From NCBI RefSeq assembly GCF_004345605.1, contig NZ_SLVY01000011.1, forward strand, positions 1 to 64,000: a DNA stretch of 64,000 bases, read 5' to 3'. Positions 25,111 through 33,315 of this stretch are shown one piece after another (the stretch's first letter is position 1; the number at the start of each line of letters is the position of its first letter). A program made the translations under genes and the position numbers. The notes under the pieces are model-generated. The model was not told the origin of the DNA. It was given only the letters and a program-made list of their open reading frames with translations, and ran no database searches. The DNA comes from Rhodococcus sp. SMB37 (lineage in GTDB: Bacteria > Actinomycetota > Actinomycetes > Mycobacteriales > Mycobacteriaceae).

Positions 25111-25887
25111 CTCGCGGTCGCTCTCGGGGGCGAGCAAAAGTGCCACTATCGGCACCGCAAGCAGAACGATGCCGATACCGAACGCCGGGAACAACAGCGA
25201 CGGCACCGTCATACCTTCGGGTGCCGACGCATCGAGGTCGACGTGCGCACTCATTCCGACCATGCCGGTGTAGTGCAGCGCCACCACGCCGCAGGCCAGC
25301 AACAGAGACGACGCCACGCGCACGTGAAGTTTTCCAGGCACGTCGAACATCCACATCGCGGCCACCGACCCGACGATGCCGATGGCCGCAGACACGGCCA
25401 CCATCCTCGGGTCGTGGTCGATGGTGCCCCGGATCCTGATCGCGGCCATGCCGCTGTAGTGCATGAGAACGATGGCCGTTCCCATTACTATCCCGCCCAC
25501 GGTCAGCGACACAGAGCGGGGGAGTCGACGGGCGGCGGAGAGGCGAGCGTCCGAGATCAACAGTCCGAACAGGGTCGCCCCGACGGCAAGCACCACCGAG
25601 AACAGGGTGGCACCGAGGTCGTAGCGGACCGGGGAGGTCGGCACGGAGAAGCCCGACATGCCGATGAAATGCATGAGCCAGATGCCGACTCCGCCGATCG
25701 ACAGGGCTGCCATCATGAGCCAGCAGACACCGGCGGCAGGCGTCAGGTACTTCCTGGACTGCTGGACGCAGCACAATCCGACGTAGCAACCGACCGCGGC
25801 CGTGACGAACGCCAGGTATGGCACCCACAATCCCATCGTGAAGTGCTGTGCGTGCGGCATCCGATCCCCCGTGTCCAGGTACTGCAC
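25042..25887 (-). CDS. MHYT-domain membrane sensor protein
   Basis: The protein has 281 residues and seven predicted membrane helices. It carries three MHYT repeats (WLMHFIGMSGF, VLMHYSGMAAI, VALHYTGMVGM), proposed to bind copper and sense diatomic gases at the membrane. It has no GGDEF, EAL or kinase domain, so it is a stand-alone sensor. ATG 25887 is used; 25860 is an alternative. The 3' end overlaps the KAS III gene by 69 bases in opposite orientation. Confidence 0.88.
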   Translation of the reverse strand: MQYLDTGDRMPHAQHFTMGLWVPYLAFVTAAVGCYVGLCCVQQSRKYLTPAAGVCWLMMAALSIGGVGIWLMHFIGMSGFSVPTSPVRYDLGATLFSVVLAVGATLFGLLISDARLSAARRLPRSVSLTVGGIVMGTAIVLMHYSGMAAIRIRGTIDHDPRMVAVSAAIGIVGSVAAMWMFDVPGKLHVRVASSLLLACGVVALHYTGMVGMSAHVDLDASAPEGMTVPSLLFPAFGIGIVLLAVPIVALLLAPESDRELDDRGQLNDLSRVGKASTEADQ

Positions 25888-25930
25888 CTTTCCTGGTTCA
25901 GCGGCCCGACCTTATCCCATGCGCCGGCGC

Positions 25931-26869
25931 TTACTCGACCGTTGGAGGACGATGTAGAGAAGGTGTCGTGGGCGTGTCGGCGAGTTCGCGGATCGCGGCA
26001 GCGAGGGGAGACCGGGCATGCTCGGGCAGGTCGTGTCCGACCGCGGATAGCAGGAGCGTGCGGGCACCGGGAATTCTCGACGCGATGGCAAGGGCAGCTT
26101 CGGGTTTGATCAGGGGGTCGTCCTCGCCGTGGACGATCAGCGTGGGACAGGCGATCTTGTCGATCGTCGGGCCGCTCCACTGTGCACCGATCTGTCGGCT
26201 CTGTGATTCCTGGTCGTGGACGCCGCTGTCGGGATTGCCTTCGAGCGTTGCTCGCACTGAATCCTCGTCGAAATCGACACGGGGAGACGACAGAAGTTTC
26301 GCAACGGCAAGCCCAGCCTCGATCGCGCCCTCGCGCGTGTCGGGGAACTTCAGCCTCGCGAATTTGCCGAGTGTGCCCATCCGGATGAAGCGGAGTGTGC
26401 GCAGCCCCGTGACATCGCCGGGGACAGCCGCGACCGTGGTGAGCGACCGGACGCGCTGAGGATGCCTGAGTGCGACGCGCTGGGCGACCGCGCCCCCGAG
26501 CGAGACCCCGAGCACGTTTGCCGAGTCCCAGCCGAGTTCGTCGAGGACCGCCACGGCGTCGTCTGCCATGTCTTCGGCGGTGTAGGCCTCACCGCGTTTG
26601 CCCACTAATGCAGTGATCGGGTTTCGCGTGGACGTCGGCGGAAAGTGGGTCGACTCTCCTCCGTCCCGCTGGTCGTATCGCACAACATCAAATCCCTGCT
26701 TCGCGAGTTCCCGGACCAACCCGTCGGGCATCGACTCGCGGTTGACGCCCAATCCGGTCGCGACCAAGAGTGGGTCTCCGTCGTGCTCGGGCTCGAACTG
26801 GTCGAACGCGATGCGCACCGACCCGTTCTGCGCCCATCGTCGTGGCCCCCATGATCTGTCGGCCGACAT
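25931..26869 (-). CDS. Alpha/beta hydrolase
   Basis: The 312-residue alpha/beta hydrolase has the nucleophile elbow GVSLGGAVAQ, an oxyanion-region VATGLGVNRESMPDG, DQRDGGES, and the acid and base regions VHGEDDPLIKPEAA and SAVGHDLPEHA. It is of the general esterase/lactonase type; the substrate is unknown. It is divergent from a TetR regulator, with a palindrome in the 75-base gap. Confidence 0.85.
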   Translation of the reverse strand: MSADRSWGPRRWAQNGSVRIAFDQFEPEHDGDPLLVATGLGVNRESMPDGLVRELAKQGFDVVRYDQRDGGESTHFPPTSTRNPITALVGKRGEAYTAEDMADDAVAVLDELGWDSANVLGVSLGGAVAQRVALRHPQRVRSLTTVAAVPGDVTGLRTLRFIRMGTLGKFARLKFPDTREGAIEAGLAVAKLLSSPRVDFDEDSVRATLEGNPDSGVHDQESQSRQIGAQWSGPTIDKIACPTLIVHGEDDPLIKPEAALAIASRIPGARTLLLSAVGHDLPEHARSPLAAAIRELADTPTTPSLHRPPTVE

Positions 26870-26878
26870 CGCGAACCT

Positions 26879-26909
26879 CCTAAACTGCGTTCAGTGAACT
26901 CAGTTTAGG
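26879..26909. promoter_or_regulatory. TetR-type operator between hydrolase and regulator
   Basis: CCTAAACTG (26879-26887) and CAGTTTAGG (26901-26909) are exact complements. Between them TTCAGTGAA is nearly self-complementary. It lies ten bases from the hydrolase start and 36 bases from the TetR start, fitting a site that represses both. Confidence 0.7.
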
Positions 26910-26944
26910 ATAGGGCAGAACGGCGACGAGCGGAAGGGCATCGA

Positions 26945-27631
26945 GTGGCGAAGAAGACGCAGACGATCGTCTGGGACCGTACCGACGGCACGCGCGGCCC
27001 GGCACCGTCGCACAGCAGGGACGAATTTGCCGCCGCCGCGATGGAGCTCGCGTCGGAAGGCGGTCTGCCGTCCGTCTCCACCCGCCGGATCGCCCAGAAG
27101 CTTGGCGTCAGCCAGTCGGCGGTATATCGGTACGTCTCCGGCGCGGACGACATCTTCGACATCATGGTCGATGCCACGGTCGGCGAGATCGACCTCGACG
27201 TTCCCCTGCGAGGCGAAGCGATCGACGACCTCATCGCACTGGCCAGGCGTGCGAAGAGCGTCCACGTGAAGTATCCGTGGCTGCTCGACCTCCCGGTCGA
27301 GTCGATGCGTGTCGGACCACGCACCATCGACTTTCTCGAATACGCCCTCCGTGCAATGGCATCCGTCGATGTGCCGGGCAACGTGAAGATGCAGACGATT
27401 GCGGTGCTGAATGCGCTTGTCCAGCAGTTCGCTCGCGCCGAGGTGAGTGGGGGCGAATCCCGGCAGGGCCGCCTCATCGCGCAGGTCGCGTACCTACACA
27501 AGATTGCGGAGCAGGGCAGTCACCCTTTTCTCGCGGCAGTGTTGACGCCCGCGGATGTCGACCACGTTCCCGGAGACATGTTCGACCAGGTGCTGCGTCG
27601 AGTCCTCGAAGGTGTGCTCGCGGGGGACTGA
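26945..27631 (+). CDS. TetR-family regulator
   Basis: The protein has 228 residues. The helix-turn-helix lies around residues 25-70 (GLPSVSTRRIAQKLGVSQSA, VYRYVSGADDIFDIM). The long C-terminal part is of the tetracycline-repressor-like type. The GTG start is at 26945. It is divergent from the alpha/beta hydrolase. Confidence 0.88.
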   Translation: MAKKTQTIVWDRTDGTRGPAPSHSRDEFAAAAMELASEGGLPSVSTRRIAQKLGVSQSAVYRYVSGADDIFDIMVDATVGEIDLDVPLRGEAIDDLIALARRAKSVHVKYPWLLDLPVESMRVGPRTIDFLEYALRAMASVDVPGNVKMQTIAVLNALVQQFARAEVSGGESRQGRLIAQVAYLHKIAEQGSHPFLAAVLTPADVDHVPGDMFDQVLRRVLEGVLAGD

Positions 27632-27723
27632 TGCCGGCCGACGTCCCGCTGGGCTGAAACATTGTGGTTGCCGCCACAGGTGCTTCCTACTGTCGAGTCA
27701 TCCGACGAAGGGAAACGGCCAGA

Positions 27724-28038
27724 ATGCAGTCGCTCGCTTGCCACGCCTGTGGCACCTGCGTGCTCGTCGCGAAATACAGCCCCGCGCATACGAGTATCCA
27801 GTGGACCGGATCATCCGAAGGGACGTGCCACGAACTCGCCGCCGCGCGTGAGCTCGACACCGCCGCGTATCTCCTGCGCTGCGGGGCACTCGACCACACG
27901 GTCGACGTGGCTGTCGCAGAGGGGAGAATTCCCCAGACCACGCGGGTCGAACCGCACGTGAGGCCTCTCCCGTCCCAGGAATCCCTGCTGTCCGAGGAAT
28001 CCCTGCCTTCCGAGGAACACGCTACCGCCGCGCGGTGA
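27724..28038 (+). CDS. Small Cys-rich protein encoded directly upstream of kshA
   Basis: The 104-residue protein begins MQSLACHACGTCVLVAKYSP and later has GTCHELAAA and LLRCGALDHTVDVAVAEGRI. The CHACGTC run and the later cysteines suggest a metal or iron-sulfur site. The last part repeats SQESLLSEESLPSEEHAT, a low-complexity acidic tail. It ends 42 bases before the KshA-like oxygenase gene and is probably co-transcribed with it, so a role in electron supply or assembly of the oxygenase is a guess from context. It does not match the plant-type ferredoxin pattern. GAAGGGAAA precedes the ATG. Confidence 0.72.
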   Translation: MQSLACHACGTCVLVAKYSPAHTSIQWTGSSEGTCHELAAARELDTAAYLLRCGALDHTVDVAVAEGRIPQTTRVEPHVRPLPSQESLLSEESLPSEEHATAAR

Positions 28039-28080
28039 CTGCTGCTTGCGTTCAATCCCACTCAGCCCTGGAGGACCCCA

Positions 28081-29214
28081 ATGACCATCGAGCAGGATCG
28101 CATCGAGATCCGCAATATCGAAGCCGGCAACAACCCCACTCGCTTCGCGCGCGGGTGGCACTGCATCGGCCTTGCCGAGAGCTTCCGCGACGGGAAGCCA
28201 CACCAGATCGAGGTGTTCGGTACCAGTCTGGTCGTCTTCGCCGACACGAAGGGCGAACTCCACGTCCTGGATGCCTACTGCAGGCACATGGGCGGCAATC
28301 TTGCGCGCGGCGAGATCAAGGGCGACACCATCGCCTGCCCGTTCCACGACTGGCGGTGGAACGGTGAGGGCAAGTGCGAAGCGATTCCGTACGCTCGACG
28401 CACACCGAAGGTTGCCCGCACGAAGTCGTGGATCACGATGGAACGCAACGGGGTTCTCTTCGTCTGGCACTGCCCTCAGGGAACGACACCGCCGGAGAAC
28501 GTGACCATTCCCGAGATCGACGGCTACGAGGACGGGCAGTGGAGTGAGTGGACGTGGACGACCATCCACGTCGAGGGGTCGCACTGTCGGGAGATCGTCG
28601 ACAACGTCGTCGACATGGCGCACTTCTTCTATGTGCACTTCCAGATGCCCGAGTTCTTCAAGAACGTCTTCGAAGGTCATGTGGCAGGTCAGCACATGCG
28701 CTCGTACGGCCGCGACGACATCAAGACCGGTGTTCAGATGGATCTCCCTGAGGCCGAGACGATCTCGGATGCGTTCTACTACGGACCGTCCTTCATGCTC
28801 GATACGCTCTACACCGTGGCCGACGGAACGACCATCGAGTCGAAGCTCATCAACTGTCACTACCCGGTGACGACGAACTCGTTCGTGCTCCAGTTCGGCA
28901 CCATCGTCAAGAAGGTCGAAGGTATGTCCGACGAACAGTCCGCGGAGATGGCGACCCTGTTCACCGATGGCCTCGAGGAACAGTTCAAGCAGGACATCGA
29001 GATCTGGGAACACAAGTCGCGCATCGAGAATCCGCTCCTCACCGAGGAAGACGGTCCGGTGTATCAGCTGCGTCGCTGGTATCAGCAGTTCTACGTCGAC
29101 GTCGAGGACGTCACGCCCGATATGACGCAGCGCTTCGAGTTCGAGGTCGATACCACCCGTGCCCGCGAGTCGTGGCACAGAGAGGTCGAGGAGAACCTGG
29201 CTGCCAAGGGGTGA
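28081..29214 (+). CDS. kshA: 3-ketosteroid 9-alpha-monooxygenase oxygenase subunit (KshA-like Rieske protein)
   Basis: The 377-residue Rieske non-heme iron oxygenase has the cluster ligands C67-x-H69 and C86-x2-H89 (YCRHMGGNL and ACPFHDW). The mononuclear iron site is in DNVVDMAHFFYVHF. Length and sequence fit KshA, which hydroxylates C9 of 3-ketosteroids and opens ring B; close paralogues differ in preferred steroid. KshB, the reductase partner, is not adjacent. A Rieske-type reductase fragment does lie at the right edge of the window. A strong terminator follows the stop. Confidence 0.9.
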   Translation: MTIEQDRIEIRNIEAGNNPTRFARGWHCIGLAESFRDGKPHQIEVFGTSLVVFADTKGELHVLDAYCRHMGGNLARGEIKGDTIACPFHDWRWNGEGKCEAIPYARRTPKVARTKSWITMERNGVLFVWHCPQGTTPPENVTIPEIDGYEDGQWSEWTWTTIHVEGSHCREIVDNVVDMAHFFYVHFQMPEFFKNVFEGHVAGQHMRSYGRDDIKTGVQMDLPEAETISDAFYYGPSFMLDTLYTVADGTTIESKLINCHYPVTTNSFVLQFGTIVKKVEGMSDEQSAEMATLFTDGLEEQFKQDIEIWEHKSRIENPLLTEEDGPVYQLRRWYQQFYVDVEDVTPDMTQRFEFEVDTTRARESWHREVEENLAAKG

Positions 29215-29223
29215 CGTCGGTGC

Positions 29224-29250
29224 CCGTCCCGCCCGCATCGGGCGGGACGG
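29224..29250. terminator. Bidirectional terminator after kshA
   Basis: CCGTCCCGCCCG and CGGGCGGGACGG form a perfect 12-bp stem with a CAT loop. It lies between the kshA stop at 29214 and the convergent TetR stop at 29253, so it can end both transcripts. Confidence 0.8.
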
Positions 29251-29252
29251 CC

Positions 29253-29849
29253 TCACTCGTCGCGGTTGCGCATTCCGTCGACGAACACGGTGATGATCGT
29301 GTGGGCGAGTTCGGTCATGGGTTCGCCCGGTTCGCCCGGTTCGCCGGGGTGCCAGCGTGTCGCTTGCCACAGGACGTCGTAGAGCATTTCTTGGAAGATG
29401 CCGGGGTCGATGTCGGCGCGTAGGGTGCCGTCGGCGACGCCGTCGGCGATGGTGCGGCGCCAGGCGTGTTGCATCTCGTCGGCAGTATCGGCCATGCCTG
29501 CTGCCTCGAGGCGCTCGCGCATGTAGTTGCCTTCTCTGCGCCAGATCGATGTGGCTCCGTGGTATTGCACGTTGGAATCCAGGGCGATCGCAGCGAGTGC
29601 CTCGAGGCGTTCGATGGGTGACAGTGAACGCGCGACGACCTCGCGGCAGCGCCCCGAGATGTCGTCGATGTACTCGCGGATGAGCTCGGTAACGATCGCT
29701 TCCTTCGACGGGAAGTAGTGGTAGAGGGCTCCGGAATGGACACCCACCGCCGCGGCGATGTCGCGGATAGTGGTGGCGTTGATGCCCTTTCGAGCGAATA
29801 TCTCGGCAGACCGATCCAGGATCTGCCTGCGGCGTTCCTGCGGATCCAT
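29253..29849 (-). CDS. TetR-family regulator, KstR2-like
   Basis: The product has about 198 residues. Its N-terminus reads MDPQERRRQILDRSAEIFAR, then GINATTIRDIAAAVGVHSGA and LYHYFPSKEAIVTELIREYI, close in style to KstR2 and KstR regulators of steroid catabolism. The C-terminal part contains a short tandem repeat giving GEPGEPGEP (three copies of a 9-base unit, 29322-29348). ATG 29849 has GAAAGGG upstream; an open frame to 29900 also exists. It is divergent from the SDR gene across a 28-bp perfect palindrome. Confidence 0.85.
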   Translation of the reverse strand: MDPQERRRQILDRSAEIFARKGINATTIRDIAAAVGVHSGALYHYFPSKEAIVTELIREYIDDISGRCREVVARSLSPIERLEALAAIALDSNVQYHGATSIWRREGNYMRERLEAAGMADTADEMQHAWRRTIADGVADGTLRADIDPGIFQEMLYDVLWQATRWHPGEPGEPGEPMTELAHTIITVFVDGMRNRDE

Positions 29850-29900
29850 TGCACCCTTTCTGCTGCGCGACACCGACGTGCCCGGTGCATAGTGTGCCAC

Positions 29901-29928
29901 ATCCCATTGATCAATTGATCAATGGGAT
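29901..29928. promoter_or_regulatory. 28-bp perfect palindrome with TTGATC-AATT-GATCAA core
   Basis: Bases 29901-29928 are entirely self-complementary. The core at 29907-29922 is TTGATCAATTGATCAA. The palindrome sits between the divergent TetR (start 29849) and SDR (start 29952) genes. The same TTGATC-N4-GATCAA core recurs before two IclR genes nearby. Confidence 0.8.
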
Positions 29929-29951
29929 CCCTTCTCGCCTCAGGAGTATCA

Positions 29952-30728
29952 GTGACCACGTTCCATGCGACCGCCGCAGTGCTGGCGGGGGAGACCGCGA
30001 TCGTCACCGGCGCAGGTCAGGGTATCGGTCGAGGGATCGCGCTGGCCCTCGCGGCCGCCGGGGCGGATGTCGCGGTGGTCGGCCGCACGTCGTCGACGAT
30101 CACGGCCGTGGCCGACGAGATCGTTGCGCGAGGGGGCCGGGCAGAGCCATTCGTCTGCGATGTGACGGACGGTGTCGCGGTCGACGGGCTCGTCTCGGCG
30201 GTGGTGGGGGAGTTCGGTGGGCTCACCGTGCTGGTGAACAACGCGATGGCTGCCGCACACGGGCTTCTGCTGGATGTGGACGAGGCGACCTACCGCGGTG
30301 CGATGGAGTCGGGGCCGACGGCGACGTGGCGGATGATGCGGGCATGCCACCCGCACCTGAGCGGGCACGGGCGGATCGTCAATCTGGGCTCGGCGGCGGG
30401 GATCCGGTGGGATCCGTCGGGTACCGGGGCATACGCCGCAGCAAAGGAGGCGGTGCGCGTGTTGACGCGGACCGCTGCGTGCGAGTGGGCGCGGGACGGA
30501 ATTCGCGTCAACGCGATTCTGCCGCTGGCAAATTCCGACACGATGGAGGAGTGGTTCCGTCTCGAGCCTGAGGCCGCGCAGGGGTATCTCGCGACAGTGC
30601 CACTGGGACGGTTGGGTGATCCGGAAACGGACATCGGGCCGGCGGTGGTGTTCCTGTGCAGCGACGCGTCGCGATACATCACCGGGCACACGCTGGCTGC
30701 CGACGGAGGTCAGGCGCTGGTGCGCTGA
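29952..30728 (+). CDS. Short-chain dehydrogenase/reductase
   Basis: The 258-residue classical SDR has TGAGQGIG as cofactor motif, NNAMAAAHG, the catalytic Ser in VNLGSAAG and the catalytic pair in GTGAYAAAKEA (Tyr-x3-Lys). The end is SDASRYITGHTLAADGGQAL. The arginine or glycine after the first strand suggests NADP(H) or NAD(H), undecided. AGGAG precedes the GTG at 29952. It may oxidise a hydroxyl of a steroid or aromatic intermediate, judging only from its neighbours. The 3' end overlaps the convergent IclR gene by 19 bases. Confidence 0.88.
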   Translation: MTTFHATAAVLAGETAIVTGAGQGIGRGIALALAAAGADVAVVGRTSSTITAVADEIVARGGRAEPFVCDVTDGVAVDGLVSAVVGEFGGLTVLVNNAMAAAHGLLLDVDEATYRGAMESGPTATWRMMRACHPHLSGHGRIVNLGSAAGIRWDPSGTGAYAAAKEAVRVLTRTAACEWARDGIRVNAILPLANSDTMEEWFRLEPEAAQGYLATVPLGRLGDPETDIGPAVVFLCSDASRYITGHTLAADGGQALVR

Positions 30729-31465
30729 TTCACCCCGCGCGGTCTCGGACCGTGTTGTGACAGGGTGTTCCACACGGCTCGTGCCGCGACACGGACCGGG
30801 GTGGCGAACTGGACGATGTCCACGGTGTCGACGTTGCCCGTGACCGACAGTGCGCCGATACACGTGCGGCCGTTGCCGATCGGAGCCGCAATGCACGCGA
30901 CACCCCGCATCGATTCTTCGCGCTCCTGTGCGATGTGTCGTTCACGGATCTGGGCGATCTCACCGCGCAGTCGCGCCGACTCGGCGGCGGGCAGTCGGTC
31001 GGGGCTCGCAGGGTCGAGTCGTGTGTGCGCGATCAGGGCCTTGCCCAGCGCTGTGCGGTATGCGGGTTGGCGGCCGCCGATGCGGGACGGAAGCGGAACC
31101 GACTCGCGTCCGACCTTGTCGAGATACCTCACATTGTGGCCGTCGAGGACGGCCAGATGCGCGACCAGCCCTGTGGCCGAATGTAGTTCATGTAGGACGG
31201 GGTGCGCGGCGCGGTGGAGTTCGTCGTGGTGCTGTGCGAGTGCACCCCACTCGAACATGCTGCGTCCCAATGCGTAGGTGCGTGCCTCTCGGCGTACCCA
31301 TCCTGCGTCGACCAGTTGGGTGAGGAGTCGGTGGACCGACGAACGCGGCAGGCCGGTGCGTCCGGACAGTTCGGACAGGGTGAGATGCCCGCCGCCTCGG
31401 AATTCGTCGAGGATGTCCGCCACCCGATCGATGACTGCAGGGGGAGAGTCGTCACTGTTTCTCAC
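30710..31465 (-). CDS. IclR-family regulator (first of two)
   Basis: The protein has about 251 residues. The winged helix carries HLTLSELSGRTGLPRSSVHR, then LLTQLVDAGWVRREA. The IclR effector domain follows, with TGLVAHLAVLDGHNVRYLDK, AYRTALGKALIAHTR, and GVACIAAPIGNGRTCIGALS near the end. GTG 31465 is preceded by GGAGG at the right distance; the ATG at 31495 would place the operator in the coding region. A TTGATC-N4-GATCAA site lies 11-26 bases upstream. Confidence 0.88.
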   Translation of the reverse strand: MRNSDDSPPAVIDRVADILDEFRGGGHLTLSELSGRTGLPRSSVHRLLTQLVDAGWVRREARTYALGRSMFEWGALAQHHDELHRAAHPVLHELHSATGLVAHLAVLDGHNVRYLDKVGRESVPLPSRIGGRQPAYRTALGKALIAHTRLDPASPDRLPAAESARLRGEIAQIRERHIAQEREESMRGVACIAAPIGNGRTCIGALSVTGNVDTVDIVQFATPVRVAARAVWNTLSQHGPRPRGVNQRTSA

Positions 31466-31475
31466 GAAACCTCCG

Positions 31476-31491
31476 TTGATCAAGCGATCAA
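31476..31491. promoter_or_regulatory. Second TTGATC-N4-GATCAA site
   Basis: TTGATC-AAGC-GATCAA lies immediately upstream of the first IclR gene and overlaps where its ribosome site begins. It has the same arms and spacing as the core between TetR and SDR. Binding here should block the IclR promoter. Confidence 0.7.
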
Positions 31492-31566
31492 TCAATACGG
31501 CAGAACTGTATCAGCATCCCCTTCCCGAGTGAAGAGAATTCGACCGAATCGCAATGATGTTGCTGG

Positions 31567-32208
31567 TCAGGGGAGGCTGGATGCGGCGATCTGTGCTGCC
31601 ACGGCGTGGGCCGCCGCGTGGACGCGTCGACCGACGTCGTCCGGGACATGCTCGCGTGGGCCGGTCAGGGACAGTACCGCGATCTCGCCGTGCCCTGCAT
31701 TGAACGCGGCTGCAACGCAACGGATGTTGTCGCCACCCACGGCGATGCCGTCGTTGCCCTCGCAGAAGGCGAGCGCGGCCGCGCCTTCGACTGTCTCTGC
31801 GGCGGGTCTCCTTTCGCCCGTGCGGGTGTGCAGACTCGTGGACCAGCGTCCGCCGATCTTCTCGAGGTAGAGCAGGCTGTCGCCTTCGAGGACGGCGAGG
31901 TGTGCGACGAGTCCGGTGTCGCGGCGCAGGTCGTACATCGCCGGAAGTGCCGCCCGGTGGACTCGATCGTGCGCAACTGCGAGTGCGCCGAGTTCGACCA
32001 GTTTGGGCCCGAGGTGGTAGGTGGTTCCGTTACGTCGGACCAAGTCCACCTTCACCAACTGGAGCAGCATCCGATGTGCCGACGAGCGGGGGAAGCCGGT
32101 GCGTCGGGCGAGTTCGGAGAGGGTGAGGCCCTCGGCGTCGCGGAACGGTTCGAGCAGGGCGGTGACTCGGCCCATGACACTGTGTGGGCCGTCGAGCGCG
32201 GTGGTCAC
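31567..32208 (-). CDS. IclR-family regulator (second of two)
   Basis: The product has about 213 residues. Helix-turn-helix: GLTLSELARRTGFPRSSAHR. Effector domain: DTGLVAHLAVLEGDSLLYLE, GGDNIRCVAAAFNAGHGEIA and VLSLTGP. It is clearly a paralogue of the neighbouring IclR protein. GTG 32208 follows AAGGAG; the longer frame to 32340 runs into a terminator and is not used. It lies between the other IclR gene and the HsaC/HsaA-like operon on the same strand. Confidence 0.88.
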   Translation of the reverse strand: MTTALDGPHSVMGRVTALLEPFRDAEGLTLSELARRTGFPRSSAHRMLLQLVKVDLVRRNGTTYHLGPKLVELGALAVAHDRVHRAALPAMYDLRRDTGLVAHLAVLEGDSLLYLEKIGGRWSTSLHTRTGERRPAAETVEGAAALAFCEGNDGIAVGGDNIRCVAAAFNAGHGEIAVLSLTGPREHVPDDVGRRVHAAAHAVAAQIAASSLP

Positions 32209-32240
32209 GAGGATCTCCTTCGGGGCTGATTCGAAGAGGA

Positions 32241-32256
32241 TTGATCGATTGATCAA
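32241..32256. promoter_or_regulatory. Third TTGATC-N4-GATCAA site
   Basis: TTGATC-GATT-GATCAA lies 33-48 bases upstream of the second IclR gene. It has the same arms and 4-base spacing as the other two sites. Confidence 0.7.
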
Positions 32257-32329
32257 TGAAGGCGTACCGACGAATCTAGCGCCGTGGCAGCCGAATGGGA
32301 AGATGCGGCGACAGATCCGCGAACGAAAA

Positions 32330-32366
32330 CGGGCAGGCACACCCCTGCCGAGGGTGTACCTGCCCG
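32330..32366 (-). terminator. Rho-independent terminator after the HsaA/HsaC-like operon
   Basis: CGGGCAGGCACACCC and GGGTGTACCTGCCCG pair over 15 positions with one wobble around a 7-base loop. On the minus strand the stem is followed by TTTTCGTTC. It lies 14 bases past the HsaC-like stop and separates that operon from the IclR gene. Confidence 0.82.
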
Positions 32367-32379
32367 TGTGTGCCTCGTA

Positions 32380-33288
32380 TCAGCCCGCCGGGATGAATGC
32401 CTTCAACGGCTCCGACCCGGTCTGATCGTGGCCCCAATAGGCGTCGGCGGTGATCTCCTCCGACGTGTAATGACGCTCGTCGACGAGCATGCCCTCGGTG
32501 CCGAACTCGAGATCCCAGCCGCCCGGTGCGCGGACGTAGAACGAGATCATCTTGTCGTTGGTGTGCCGGCCCAACGTCGACGAGATCGAGAAATCCATGC
32601 CGTTGACGCGATCGAGCGCCTGCCCCACCGCGTCGAGGCTGTCGACCTCGGTCATCAGGTGCACCAGACCGGGCTCTTCCGTCGGGGGTGCCGGACACAG
32701 CGCGAGAGCGTGATGCCGCTCGTTGATGCCGAGGAATCGCACCCGGCTCACGCCCTCCTCGTCGAGTCGGATCGAGCCGCGCGGCAGGAACCCCAGCACC
32801 TGGGTGTAGAACTCGTATGTCTCGTCGAAGTTCGTGGCCGGCAGCACCACGTGACCGAGGCCGAGTCCGCCCGTGACCCAGCGTCCGGCGAAGGGTGTCA
32901 CGACGGGGCTGTGGTCGAGCACCGGACCGTAGAACACCTCGAGTCGGGTTCCGGCCGGGTCCTCGAATGCGATGGCGCCCTCCGCGTCGAGATGGGTCGC
33001 CTCCTTCCGTGACAACACCTCCACCGCCCGTCCGGACTTCTCGACGGTTTCACGTACCCGCTGGAGTGCGAACTCGTCGCGCACCTCCCAGCCGACGGCG
33101 AGAGCCTTGTCCGAATCGCCGGGCAGCACCGCGATGCGAGCGCGCCGCTCGTCGACCCGCGCGTACAGCGCGGTGGGGTCGGGGCCTGGCCCCACCGCCA
33201 TGCCAAGGCCGTCGATGAGCAGTTCCCGCCAGCGCGGCACGTCCTGCGTCTGAATGCGGAGGTAACCGAGACCTCTCAGGTCAGTCAT
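32380..33288 (-). CDS. Extradiol dioxygenase, HsaC/BphC-like
   Basis: The 302-residue protein has two vicinal-oxygen-chelate domains. The iron ligands are the His in GLGLGHVVLPA, the His in GLVHLMTEV and the Glu in GGWDLEFGTEG. TLGRHTNDKMISFYVRAPGG is characteristic of HsaC and BphC. The enzyme should cleave a catechol meta to the hydroxyls. In the steroid pathway HsaC opens the aromatised A ring. It lies directly downstream of a HsaA-like gene, as a hydroxylase/ring-opening pair. It is a paralogue outside a full hsa cluster, so the substrate may be another phenol or steroid-derived catechol. Confidence 0.88.
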   Translation of the reverse strand: MTDLRGLGYLRIQTQDVPRWRELLIDGLGMAVGPGPDPTALYARVDERRARIAVLPGDSDKALAVGWEVRDEFALQRVRETVEKSGRAVEVLSRKEATHLDAEGAIAFEDPAGTRLEVFYGPVLDHSPVVTPFAGRWVTGGLGLGHVVLPATNFDETYEFYTQVLGFLPRGSIRLDEEGVSRVRFLGINERHHALALCPAPPTEEPGLVHLMTEVDSLDAVGQALDRVNGMDFSISSTLGRHTNDKMISFYVRAPGGWDLEFGTEGMLVDERHYTSEEITADAYWGHDQTGSEPLKAFIPAG

Positions 33289-33315
33289 TGCACACTTCCT
33301 CGAAAGCGAAGGGGG

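Noticed and set aside
29322..29348. Possible CRISPR-like repeat
   Set aside because: The units are 9 bases, contiguous and in frame within a gene; there are no spacers. No CRISPR array was seen in the window.
27811..29907. A 698-codon open frame on the minus strand
   Set aside because: It runs antisense through the whole kshA gene and has Arg/His-rich composition without any domain; it is a high-GC shadow.
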